A stretch of DNA of 55,090 nucleotides from an uncultured Bacteroidota bacterium (GTDB lineage Bacteria; Bacteroidota; Bacteroidia; Chitinophagales; Chitinophagaceae), in NCBI GenBank assembly GCA_903858475.1, contig CAIOIZ010000099.1:1-55090 (forward strand), written 5' to 3'. The notes beneath the pieces were generated by a model. The model saw only the letters and a list, made by a program, of their open reading frames with translations. It did no database searches and was not told where the DNA came from. The position numbers and the translations under genes are program-made. Shown one piece after another: positions 45,401 through 55,090 of the stretch (positions are counted from its first letter, which is position 1; each line of letters begins with the position of its first letter).

Positions 45401-45952
45401 GTGAATACTTCTAAGATTAATTTTCAACCGCTTCTTCAAAATAAACTGGTCAAAGCAAGCCCATTGCTTCCAACTGATTTTGAGTACTTATTCGAGGCGG
45501 CGGCGGATCCATTGATTTGGGAACAACATCCCAATAAAAACAGGTGGCAAAGAAAGGAGTTTGAAAATTATTTCACTGGCGCCATGCTATCTGGTGGCGC
45601 ATTTTTAGTTAGAGATGCCGATACGCTAGAAGTGATTGGCAGTTCACGCTTCAGCGATTACGATGAAATAGAAAATACGGTAGCCGTTGGATATACTTTT
45701 TTTAAAAGAAGCCACTGGGGAAAAGGCCATAACTACGCATTGAAGCAGTTGATGCTAGAGCATATATTCCAATATGTAGCAGCGGTGATTTTTTATATCG
45801 GTGCTGTCAACAAACGTTCTCAAATTTCTTTAGAAAGATTTGGTGCTATCAAAACAGGAGAAAAAGAAACAGCCTATTATGGTGAGCCGGCTAAGCTGGA
45901 TTATGTATATACCATTACAAAAGAAAAATGGTTAAGCCACTTAAAGCATTAA
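45401..45952 (+). CDS. GNAT-family N-acetyltransferase (RimL-like)
   Basis: This 183-residue acetyltransferase, from GTG 45401, transfers acetyl groups from acetyl-CoA to an amine. Signs are L-x-P-x-D-F-E-Y-L-F near the start, the strand VIGSSRFSDYDEIENTVAVGYTFFKRSHWGKG (about 86-117, ending in the acetyl-CoA loop) and the NKRSQISLERFGAIKTGE segment (about 139-156). It resembles the RimL type that acetylates protein N-termini or small amines. Substrate unknown. It is convergent with the lipoprotein gene ending at 45980. Confidence 0.82.
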   Translation: MNTSKINFQPLLQNKLVKASPLLPTDFEYLFEAAADPLIWEQHPNKNRWQRKEFENYFTGAMLSGGAFLVRDADTLEVIGSSRFSDYDEIENTVAVGYTFFKRSHWGKGHNYALKQLMLEHIFQYVAAVIFYIGAVNKRSQISLERFGAIKTGEKETAYYGEPAKLDYVYTITKEKWLSHLKH

Positions 45953-45979
45953 CCATTTTTACAAATAAAATTAAGACAG

Positions 45980-46636
45980 CTATTTATATTTTATCTCATT
46001 TTGCAGTGACTTATTTTTATCTCGTATTTCAGACATGGAATAAGAGGCCTTTACAGTTCTGTCATTGTCTGACAATACTGCATTTTTATTAGACACTGAT
46101 TTTACTTTGCCAGGAAAATGCAAAATAAGGCTATAAGTCATATCCTTCAAATAAAGCTCCGCCATTTCCTTATTCTCGTCATCCCCCAACAATTCATCAG
46201 AAATAGCAACTCCCCCATCTTTTCTATTGAACCGTCCTTTTGACCAAGTATACAAGCCTGTTTCAACTTCCTCTCCTTTGGTGATATCTACTACTGTATT
46301 CAAGACATCCACATTGGTAAAATCAAGGGTTATTTTATATACATCTGCAGTTGATTTATCATAGCGTACATTGCTAACCCCATTGATACCTTCATATTTT
46401 TGCACATATGAAGTATAAGTCGAATCAAAATTTTTATAAAGATTATTCATCATTTGACCAGTAGAGTCAAGGCTGGCCAGGGGCTTCAGTTGTTCTACTA
46501 ATTTTGAAACCTCCATACTATATACATAAGTGCCAGATCCGTCATTGTTTAAACTAATTTCTTCAACCATGTCCAAACAACCTGTAGCAGTGAAACTCAA
46601 AGCCACAAAAAAAAGTAATCTGATTATTCTTTTCAT
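45980..46636 (-). CDS. Lipoprotein of unknown function
   Basis: This 218-residue protein has a lipobox (FTATGC, Cys20). The mature part begins with LDMVEEISLNNDGSGTYVYSMEVSKL, a start seen in Bacteroidota envelope lipoproteins with an N-terminal immunoglobulin-like strand pattern. It has no catalytic motif. It should be anchored in the envelope. It faces mfd on the opposite strand. Confidence 0.7.
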   Translation of the reverse strand: MKRIIRLLFFVALSFTATGCLDMVEEISLNNDGSGTYVYSMEVSKLVEQLKPLASLDSTGQMMNNLYKNFDSTYTSYVQKYEGINGVSNVRYDKSTADVYKITLDFTNVDVLNTVVDITKGEEVETGLYTWSKGRFNRKDGGVAISDELLGDDENKEMAELYLKDMTYSLILHFPGKVKSVSNKNAVLSDNDRTVKASYSMSEIRDKNKSLQNEIKYK

Positions 46637-46755
46637 TTAATAAGGTTTAATTTTTTAGAAAGTGCTCAAGATAATGGAAAAAGAATCACTCCCAATGCCA
46701 GTATTATTAAATCATCCAAAATAGCAAGCCCAATGCATGTACTACCTAAGTTCAT

Positions 46756-46763
46756 TATCTTTG
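46756..46763 (+). promoter_or_regulatory. TAnnTTTG box abutting mfd
   Basis: TATCTTTG, 7 nt before the mfd ATG. It implies an almost leaderless transcript. Confidence 0.45.
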
Positions 46764-46770
46764 TGACCTG

Positions 46771-49700
46771 ATGAACCTGGAAGTGTTGCAGCATGATTAT
46801 CGCATTGACCCCCGCTGTTTACAACTAGCGGACAGGCTGTCCTTTGCCCAGCCGCAATATATTCACTTAAAAGGCCTACAAGGATCTTCCCCACAATTCA
46901 TCATTACAGCAATTTTCGAAAACCCTTCCACTGCCCAACTCAATCACCTGATTATTTTAAGAGATGCTGAAGAAGCAGCCTACTTTCACAATACCCTGGA
47001 AAATTTAACTGGTGCACTGGACCTTTTTTATTTTCCTTCCTCTTTTAAGAATAAAAAAAACTATCAACTTCTCAATAGTAGCCACGTAATGCTGCGCACA
47101 GAAACGCTCACCCGAATAGCCGGAGGGGGTAATAAAAAATTAGTAGTTACTTATCCAGAAGCCTTATTTGAAAAAGTAGTACTGTCAAAAACTTTGTCAG
47201 CCAATATCTTATCTATTAAACAAAATGACACCATTGACCCTAATGGTATCATTGAAAAATTAGTTGGGTATGGCTTCAACAGAACCGATTTTGTTTATGA
47301 ACCAGGGCAATTTGCCATTAGAGGAGGCATCTTCGATATTTATTCTTATGGCAATGAAAAACCATACCGCATAGAATTGTTTGGCAATGATGTTGATAGC
47401 ATCCGAATCTTTGATCCAGAATCGCAATTAAGCGAAAGAAAATTATTACAAGTAAATATCATTCCGAATTTAGATGCCCTTCAAGAGGACGAAGGAGAAA
47501 AAATATCATTGATAGAATACCTGCCTGCCAATACGGTAATATGGATGCAGGATTGGAATTTCATCAAAGAAAAAATTGAGCAGCAGGAAGAAGATCTTGC
47601 AATTGCACTGGGCCCTATTCAGTTGATATCAAATCAATCAGGAAATGCCATTGCCGAGCAGGAAGCCGCGGAAGAAGCTACAAAAAAAGAAATCAACCCA
47701 AATGACTTTATTAAGGCCGCAGAACTGAAACCATTTATACAGTTACATAGCATTATAGAATTTGGGGTAAAAGCATTTTTTTCAAATACCAATTTACACT
47801 TTGCAACAATCGAACAACCTGCTTTTAACCGACAGTTCGATTACCTTATCAAAAACCTAAAAGAATACGAAGCCAAAAAATACAACATTTACATTTTTGC
47901 GGAAAATCCTAAACAATTAGAGCGGCTACATACCATCTTTACCGATCTTAAAGCAGCCATTCAAGTAACACCCATCCCTATTGCCATTCATGAAGGATTT
48001 ATTGATGATGACTTAAAATTGATTTGTTATACAGACCATCAAATATTCCAACGTTATCATAAGTATAAAGTAAAACAGGCTTTTAGTAAAAACAAAGCGC
48101 TCAGCCTCAAAACACTTCGCGAATTACAACCTGGCGATTATGTTACACATATTGACCACGGTGTTGGGGTGTATAGCGGATTACAAAAAATTGAAGCCAA
48201 TGGTAAATTACAAGAAGCAGTAAGAATTCAATACAAGGATGGAGATTTACTATATGTAAACATTTCTTCGCTTCACAAAATAAGTAAATACAGCGGCAAG
48301 GAAGGCAGCGTGCCCAAAATGAATAAACTCGGCAGCGATGTATGGAATAAACTCAAAGAAAAAACCAAGAAGCAGGTAAAAGATATTGCAACAGATTTGA
48401 TCAAATTATATGCGCAAAGAAAAAGTCAGGAAGGCTTTGCACATGGCCCCGATAATTATATGCAAACCGAATTGGAAGCCAGTTTCATATACGAAGATAC
48501 CCCCGACCAGCACAAAGCGACCGAAGATGTAAAACGAGATATGGAAAAGCCATCTCCCATGGACCGGCTTGTATGTGGTGATGTTGGGTTTGGTAAAACA
48601 GAAGTGGCTATTCGCGCTGCTTTCAAATCTTGTTGCGATGGTAAACAAGCCGCCATATTAGTACCCACCACTATTCTTGCCTATCAGCATTACAAAACCT
48701 TTGGTGAAAGATTAAAGGACTTTCCAGTAACCGTTGACTTTATCAATCGATTTAAATCCGCAAAAGAAAAAAAAGAAACCCTTCTAAAACTGAAGGAAGG
48801 AAAAATTGATATCATTATAGGCACACATGCCTTGTTGAGTAAGGATGTGCAGTTTAAAGACCTGGGCATCATGATCATCGATGAAGAACAAAAATTCGGC
48901 GTAGCAGCAAAAGAGAAACTAAAACAATTGAGAACTACAGTCGATTCTCTTACACTAACGGCAACGCCTATACCCAGAACATTGCAGTTTAGTTTAATGG
49001 GCGCCCGCGACTTAAGCATTATTAATACCGCACCGCCCAACCGTCAACCCATTCAAACAGAAGTGCAAGTTTTTAATGAAGATAATATTCGCGACATCAT
49101 ATATTATGAGGTGGAAAGAGGTGGCCAGGTTTTCTTCATTCACAACAGGGTACATGGGCTGCAGGAGATGACCGGATTAATCCAAACCCTTTGTCCGGAT
49201 ATTAGCATTGCCTATGCACATGGCCAAATGGATGGCGACCAACTAGAAGATACCATTCTAGATTTCATGGATAAAAAATATGATGTACTGGTTTGTACCA
49301 ATATTGTGGAAAGCGGGGTGGACATTCCTAATGTAAATACCATCATCATCAATAATGCCCACCAATTTGGATTGAGTGATTTACACCAATTAAGGGGTAG
49401 GGTTGGCCGCAGTAATAAAAAAGCATTCTGCTACCTTTTTGCTCCACCCATGAGTACTTTACCGTCTGATTCTAGAAAAAGATTATCTACGCTGGAGCAA
49501 TACAGTGACTTAGGCAGCGGTTTTCAAATTGCCATGCGTGATTTAGATATCCGAGGAGCTGGTAACTTACTTGGAGGTGAACAAAGTGGTTTCATTGCAG
49601 AAATTGGTTTTGAAATGTATCAGAAAATTTTAGATGAAGCCATTCGTGAATTGAAAAGAAAAGAATTCAAAGAACTCTACAAAGAAGAAATCGCACAACA

Positions 49701-50175
49701 GGATGATTTTGTAAGTGATTGTACCATTGATACTGATCTGGAGATCTTAATTCCGGATAGCTATGTTGAAAGTATTACGGAAAGATTGTCGCTGTATGCA
49801 AGACTCGATAATTGTGAAAACGAGGATCAGCTATTGGGTTTCCATACCGAAATGACCGACCGCTTTGGTCCTATTCCAGCTTCAGTAGAAGATCTATTTA
49901 CCATTGTACGATGTCGTAAAATAGCCGTCCTACTAGGTTTTGAAAAAATACTATTAAAGGATGAAATATTGAAATGCTTCTTTGTGAGCAATCCCGATTC
50001 GCCCTATTTTCAAAGTGATGTTTTTAATGGAATACTGCAATACCTGCAACGGGGTACTAATAAAGCCAAGTTAAAACAAGTGGGTAAAAACGGAATATTG
50101 ATTGTACAAGATGTAACGGATATGAATACACTATATACATTCATGCACCGAATGCTAAAAAGTATAAATATTTAA
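46771..50175 (+). CDS. mfd: Transcription-repair coupling factor
   Basis: This 1134-residue ATP-dependent translocase removes stalled RNA polymerase and recruits UvrA for repair. The domains appear in order: a UvrB-like N-terminal part (about 1-320, including GGNKKLVVTYPEALF), the RNA-polymerase-interacting CarD-like module (LQPGDYVTHIDHGVGVYSGL, about 449-468), and the helicase core. The core has GDVGFGKTEVA (about 604-614), DEEQKFG (about 707-713), TATPIPRTLQFSLMGARDLS and GRVGRSNKKAFCYLF (about 877-891). A C-terminal TRCF domain follows (about 980-1130). Length is normal. Confidence 0.96.
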   Translation: MNLEVLQHDYRIDPRCLQLADRLSFAQPQYIHLKGLQGSSPQFIITAIFENPSTAQLNHLIILRDAEEAAYFHNTLENLTGALDLFYFPSSFKNKKNYQLLNSSHVMLRTETLTRIAGGGNKKLVVTYPEALFEKVVLSKTLSANILSIKQNDTIDPNGIIEKLVGYGFNRTDFVYEPGQFAIRGGIFDIYSYGNEKPYRIELFGNDVDSIRIFDPESQLSERKLLQVNIIPNLDALQEDEGEKISLIEYLPANTVIWMQDWNFIKEKIEQQEEDLAIALGPIQLISNQSGNAIAEQEAAEEATKKEINPNDFIKAAELKPFIQLHSIIEFGVKAFFSNTNLHFATIEQPAFNRQFDYLIKNLKEYEAKKYNIYIFAENPKQLERLHTIFTDLKAAIQVTPIPIAIHEGFIDDDLKLICYTDHQIFQRYHKYKVKQAFSKNKALSLKTLRELQPGDYVTHIDHGVGVYSGLQKIEANGKLQEAVRIQYKDGDLLYVNISSLHKISKYSGKEGSVPKMNKLGSDVWNKLKEKTKKQVKDIATDLIKLYAQRKSQEGFAHGPDNYMQTELEASFIYEDTPDQHKATEDVKRDMEKPSPMDRLVCGDVGFGKTEVAIRAAFKSCCDGKQAAILVPTTILAYQHYKTFGERLKDFPVTVDFINRFKSAKEKKETLLKLKEGKIDIIIGTHALLSKDVQFKDLGIMIIDEEQKFGVAAKEKLKQLRTTVDSLTLTATPIPRTLQFSLMGARDLSIINTAPPNRQPIQTEVQVFNEDNIRDIIYYEVERGGQVFFIHNRVHGLQEMTGLIQTLCPDISIAYAHGQMDGDQLEDTILDFMDKKYDVLVCTNIVESGVDIPNVNTIIINNAHQFGLSDLHQLRGRVGRSNKKAFCYLFAPPMSTLPSDSRKRLSTLEQYSDLGSGFQIAMRDLDIRGAGNLLGGEQSGFIAEIGFEMYQKILDEAIRELKRKEFKELYKEEIAQQDDFVSDCTIDTDLEILIPDSYVESITERLSLYARLDNCENEDQLLGFHTEMTDRFGPIPASVEDLFTIVRCRKIAVLLGFEKILLKDEILKCFFVSNPDSPYFQSDVFNGILQYLQRGTNKAKLKQVGKNGILIVQDVTDMNTLYTFMHRMLKSINI

Positions 50176-50224
50176 ACCATAAACTGGATTAACCTTGGTT
50201 AACCTCCAACCTCCAACCATTCTC

Positions 50225-52903
50225 CTATCTCAACAACATCACCGATACCTTCTTCTGCACCACATTGCCCTTAAAATCGATACCATTAGCAATAACAATG
50301 TATACGCCCTGTTCTTGCTTTTGCCCTTTCCATTCACCATTCCAACCAATGCGATAGTTGTCAGTTGCAAAAATTTCCTGCCCCCATCGATTGTATATTT
50401 TAAAATACTTAAATTCTTTAATTCCAACAGGAATGCCCCTCAACAGATCATTCAATCCATCGCCGTTGGGTGTAAATGCATTGGGAATATAAATATCTGG
50501 CCCCTTGTAAATTTTAATTAAAACAGTGTCATAAGTAGTGCATCCCTGTGGTGTAAATGCTTTTAAAATATATTGTTGGCTCTGATTCAACACCGCAATA
50601 GGATTGGAAATAAATGCATCATTTAATCCAACTGGTGGCAGCCATTGATAACTTACCCCTCCGCTAGCGTTTAACTGAATAGGTTGTCCCGCTGCAGCAA
50701 TGGTATCGTTACCAGCAAATGCCTGTGTACTATAAATAGTGATAGCACGGTTAAGCGTATCCGAATTGCAACCAGCAATGCTAATGCCACTTAATGTTAC
50801 AGGAAATATTCCATTTTGGTTATAACTATGTTGCGCTGGATTCAGCAAACTAGTTCCTCCATCTCCAAAACTCCATTGCCAATTCGACATAGCCAATCCA
50901 TTCAATTCGGTACCAATAAAATTAACTGTACTATAACGACAAGCGTTGCTAAAAAGCATGGCAATGTCTGGCTTTGGAAAAACTTGCAACAATTTTGTAC
51001 TTGTATCGCTAACACATCCAGCTGCGCTGGTAGTTACTAACTTAATAATATAAATACCCGCAGATAAAATAGTGGAGGGATTTTGAATCGAGCTAAAGGA
51101 AGATCCCCCAATCAACCAATTCCATTGTGCGATGCTTCCGTTGGCAATAGTTGAAGAATCGCTGAATACAACATTTTTGTTGCTACAAAGTAAATTCCCA
51201 TAACCAAATTTGGCAAGGGGCTTTGCATTCAATGTGATTGTTTTTGAAATAGTATCTGATGGACAGCCTACACTACTATTAACAACCAATCTAACAACAT
51301 AAGGACCGGTTGAGGCATAGGTAACAGAAGGGTTTTGCAAGTTGGAAAATTGTCCATTGCCCAAATCCCACCACCAATTGGTAATTGGCAAACCATCTGT
51401 TGTATAAGAAGAATCCAGTAATTGAATAGGTGCAAACTGACAAGCCGTATTGGCTTTGAAATAGGCAATGGGTTTATTCACCACAAAAACATCTTTTTGT
51501 ATCGATGCCCCACAACCAGCGTTAATACCTGTCGGCGAAAGTTGTACAGTATGCAATCCTGCTGTAGCAAAAACATGCGAAGGATTTTGTGTGTTGTCTA
51601 ATGGACTGCCATCTCCAAAATTCCAAGTCCAACCACTAATAGCACCCTCCACCCAAGTACTATTATCAAAAAATAAGGTAGGCGCCCCTAAACAAACCGA
51701 ATCAGTAAAATTAAAGTCAGCTACCGGTCTAGCATATACGCGAATAAACCGACTTAAGGTATCAGATTCACAGCCCTCCTGAGATTTAACCGCCAACCTA
51801 ACCAACTTCATACCGTTACTGGTAAATGAGTTAGTTGGATTTTGAATAGTAGCGATACTACTCGATTCAAATTCCCAAAACCAGTTATTAATGGTACCCA
51901 CTGTAGCACTGGAAGCATCCGTAAATTGAATGGTAGTATTGATACAACTATCGCTATAAGTAAAGCCTGCATTGGGTTTACTGCCAATTCTAACCAACTG
52001 GCTATTAGTAGCCATACATCCATCTGCACCAGTTACTGTTTGAACAACCGTGTAATCACCCGGCGTTGAATAAATATGTACAGGATTTAAGTTGGTATTA
52101 TCTACTGGACTACCATCCCCAAAATCCCATGAAAAACTAGCGATGGTAGCAAATGAAATAGTACTATCGATGAATTGAATAGCTGTATTAACACATTTTT
52201 TTTGTGTTGGGCTAAAATGAAAGGAGGGGTTTAAGGCTGTTTTGAATCGCTGCCAGTTGTTAGCACCTCCTGTGCTTCCAGTAAAACCCCAGTATACCAA
52301 GGGATTACCACTAAAAACATCAGTAACAAAATCTTTCACCGCCGATACCCTTAGTACACCATCCATATAAACTGTCATCGTCTTGGTTGGTGCATTCCAT
52401 TGTACCCTTAGTGAATGCCAAATGCCATCCTCAATATTATCACTACCGCTTAATGCAGTAACTGGACCAGCAATATTATTGGCTGTGCTGTGATTTAAAT
52501 CGCCATTTAGTTGAATGGCAATATGGTCATAAAAAGGATCATTATTGTCGGTGTTCTGCCAGGTATCAATCGCTACTCCCACGGCAGGGGAAATACCACT
52601 ATACCCCAATCCGCCACCACTTGAACCAACAACAGTGCTGATAGGCTGTAATACAAACACAATTCCATCTGCTCCTGCATCTGAATTTCCCAAGAACACA
52701 TCAAACTTGAAATCAAAAATTTGTGTCAGATTGATTTTATTGTTATTCCACACTGACCCACTTTGATTACCAATAGCCTGCGTTAAACTATATGCATTAC
52801 AAGCTTCCTGACTGGCATTGCCATTGATAGTGTATTGCTGAGCCTTCAATTCGTTGGTTGCAATGAATGCAATAATCAGAAAATATATTATCTTATTATT
52901 CAC
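50225..52903 (-). CDS. Secreted lectin/PKD protein with gliding-type C-terminal domain
   Basis: This 892-residue protein starts at GTG 52903 and has a signal peptide (about 1-21). A legume-lectin-like domain (about 25-230, with ADGIVFVLQ and GVAIDTWQN) is followed by about six PKD-type repeats. Several carry the W-x-F-G-D-G core (WDFGDG, WNFGDG, WSFGDG); others are degenerate (WEFESS, WDLGNG). The last 90 residues, IYIPNAFTPNGDGLNDLLRG through a terminal KVSVMLLR, are the CHU_C / type B T9SS sorting region, with YNRWGQEIFATDNY typical of it. It is likely a surface or secreted sugar-binding adhesin exported by T9SS. It is convergent with mfd, whose stop lies 49 bp away. Confidence 0.9.
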   Translation of the reverse strand: MNNKIIYFLIIAFIATNELKAQQYTINGNASQEACNAYSLTQAIGNQSGSVWNNNKINLTQIFDFKFDVFLGNSDAGADGIVFVLQPISTVVGSSGGGLGYSGISPAVGVAIDTWQNTDNNDPFYDHIAIQLNGDLNHSTANNIAGPVTALSGSDNIEDGIWHSLRVQWNAPTKTMTVYMDGVLRVSAVKDFVTDVFSGNPLVYWGFTGSTGGANNWQRFKTALNPSFHFSPTQKKCVNTAIQFIDSTISFATIASFSWDFGDGSPVDNTNLNPVHIYSTPGDYTVVQTVTGADGCMATNSQLVRIGSKPNAGFTYSDSCINTTIQFTDASSATVGTINNWFWEFESSSIATIQNPTNSFTSNGMKLVRLAVKSQEGCESDTLSRFIRVYARPVADFNFTDSVCLGAPTLFFDNSTWVEGAISGWTWNFGDGSPLDNTQNPSHVFATAGLHTVQLSPTGINAGCGASIQKDVFVVNKPIAYFKANTACQFAPIQLLDSSYTTDGLPITNWWWDLGNGQFSNLQNPSVTYASTGPYVVRLVVNSSVGCPSDTISKTITLNAKPLAKFGYGNLLCSNKNVVFSDSSTIANGSIAQWNWLIGGSSFSSIQNPSTILSAGIYIIKLVTTSAAGCVSDTSTKLLQVFPKPDIAMLFSNACRYSTVNFIGTELNGLAMSNWQWSFGDGGTSLLNPAQHSYNQNGIFPVTLSGISIAGCNSDTLNRAITIYSTQAFAGNDTIAAAGQPIQLNASGGVSYQWLPPVGLNDAFISNPIAVLNQSQQYILKAFTPQGCTTYDTVLIKIYKGPDIYIPNAFTPNGDGLNDLLRGIPVGIKEFKYFKIYNRWGQEIFATDNYRIGWNGEWKGQKQEQGVYIVIANGIDFKGNVVQKKVSVMLLR

Positions 52904-52907
52904 TGTT

Positions 52908-52915
52908 CAAATATA
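52908..52915 (-). promoter_or_regulatory. TAnnTTTG box abutting the lectin/PKD gene
   Basis: Minus-strand TATATTTG, 4 nt before the GTG start. It helps fix the GTG as start. No clear -33 box. Confidence 0.45.
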
Positions 52916-52924
52916 GGAAAATTA

Positions 52925-52952
52925 AAAAGGCCTTCTTTACAGAAAGCCTTTT
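52925..52952 (-). terminator. Terminator between the 66-aa gene and the lectin/PKD gene
   Basis: AAAAGGC (52925-52931) pairs with GCCTTTT (52946-52952), with a further inner pairing of TTCT/AGAA. The T-run on the minus strand fits a terminator for the 66-aa gene. Confidence 0.8.
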
Positions 52953-52970
52953 AATGCGTTGAAGATAATA

Positions 52971-53171
52971 TTACCAACCTTTTTTTGCTACACCATCCGC
53001 TATGGCCTGATTGGCTGTAGCTTCACTAAGCATTGTGGTCATTTTATTGCCTTTACCGTCATGGCCTTGAGCCATATAACCACCACGGGCTGTTTTGGTT
53101 ATCACTGCATCCTGCATGGGAACGTTTTTTTCTTTCGTTTTCATGCAATAGGCCGTTAACATTTTACTCAT
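52971..53171 (-). CDS. Small conserved protein of 66 residues
   Basis: This 66-residue basic protein starts MSKMLTAYCMKTKEKN, has a central K-T-A-R-G-G-Y-M-A-Q-G and ends GVAKKGW. The Y-C-x-K-x-K start recalls small zinc-ribbon-like proteins (DUF5679-like), but only one Cys is present, so no metal site is obvious. It has its own strong promoter, a leader with a hairpin and a terminator, so it is a genuine stand-alone gene. Function unknown. Confidence 0.75.
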   Translation of the reverse strand: MSKMLTAYCMKTKEKNVPMQDAVITKTARGGYMAQGHDGKGNKMTTMLSEATANQAIADGVAKKGW

Positions 53172-53201
53172 TTTAAAGAATTTAATTGTTTAGAAAAATT
53201 A

Positions 53202-53220
53202 AGTGAAGCCCCGCTTCATT
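53202..53220 (-). promoter_or_regulatory. Terminator-like hairpin in the leader of the 66-aa gene
   Basis: On the minus strand TGAAGC-ggg-GCTTCA (53204-53218) forms a short perfect hairpin, followed by a T-rich stretch. It lies about 35 bp before the start codon inside the predicted 5' leader, so it could act as an attenuator or a leader structure that stabilises the mRNA. Confidence 0.4.
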
Positions 53221-53276
53221 GTACAAGCTACCTGATTTTTATGTGTTTACAAAACCAAGAAAGCCTTAAGGTTGTG

Positions 53277-53306
53277 CAAATATAATTTAAATCACTGATA
53301 ATCAAA
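53277..53306 (-). promoter_or_regulatory. Strong Bacteroidota promoter of the 66-aa gene
   Basis: On the minus strand TTTG (53303-53306), an 18-nt spacer and TATATTTG (53277-53284) give full matches to the -33 and -7 boxes. The start codon is about 100 nt downstream, leaving a leader of near 100 nt. Confidence 0.7.
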
Positions 53307-53334
53307 GGATAAAAAACATATTAAGCCCTGTTAA

Positions 53335-55090
<1,756 letters not shown>

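Noticed and set aside
50176-50224. TTAACC/GGTTAA symmetry and a CCTCCAACC repeat between mfd and the lectin/PKD gene
   Set aside because: The loop would be only 2 nt and no T-run follows, so it is not a credible terminator.

Overview
This window comes from an AT-rich Bacteroidota chromosome, most likely the Chitinophagaceae or a close relative. The signs are TAnnTTTG-type promoter boxes, weak use of Shine-Dalgarno sites, secreted proteins with type IX secretion (T9SS) C-terminal domains, a PKD/lectin protein with a gliding-type (CHU_C) C-terminus, a menaquinone-type Nuo operon and a one-chain glycyl-tRNA synthetase. The family assignment is an inference from gene content; no rRNA or tRNA gene was seen.

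Region 1 (1-9000) is accessory DNA and the most unusual part. Two copies of a three-gene cassette face each other around a YcxB-like gene. Each cassette encodes a Cys-rich lipoprotein with a C-terminal HExxH zincin-like domain, a small secreted protein, and a shortened O-antigen-ligase-like membrane protein with a TPR-like tail. The first 290 residues of the two lipoproteins are about 80% identical by hand count. The C-terminal domain and the small partner protein have diverged strongly. A 24-bp near-palindrome precedes both cassettes. Gene scraps (a YcxB fragment, a GNAT tail, a possible transposase relic) mark rearrangement. I infer a modular effector/partner system that could swap modules by recombination across the inverted copies.

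Region 2 (9000-22800) is mostly housekeeping: B12-dependent ribonucleotide reductase, D-aminoacyl-tRNA deacylase, a MazG-like hydrolase and GlyRS. It then has a nitric-oxide-reductase-like norC-norB-queD-Rrf2 cluster, a thioesterase, a U32 (TrhP-like) - ferredoxin - split-barrel flavoprotein cluster, and a conserved 600-residue protein of unknown function.

Region 3 (22800-37200) lies on the minus strand. A tryptophanase/tyrosine phenol-lyase operon is followed by a complex I operon, nuoA-B-C-D-H-(56-aa ORF)-I-J-K-L-M-N plus a Pro/Ala-rich protein. The NADH-input genes nuoE, nuoF and nuoG are absent from the operon, with only 4 bp between nuoD and nuoH. An FNR-type flavoprotein gene sits just upstream of nuoA.

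Region 4 (37200-55090) holds large secreted proteins (a subtilase, a glycine-rich T9SS protein, a lectin/PKD protein), a GNAT acetyltransferase, a lipoprotein, mfd, a 66-aa protein and the 3' part of gyrB, which runs off the window end.
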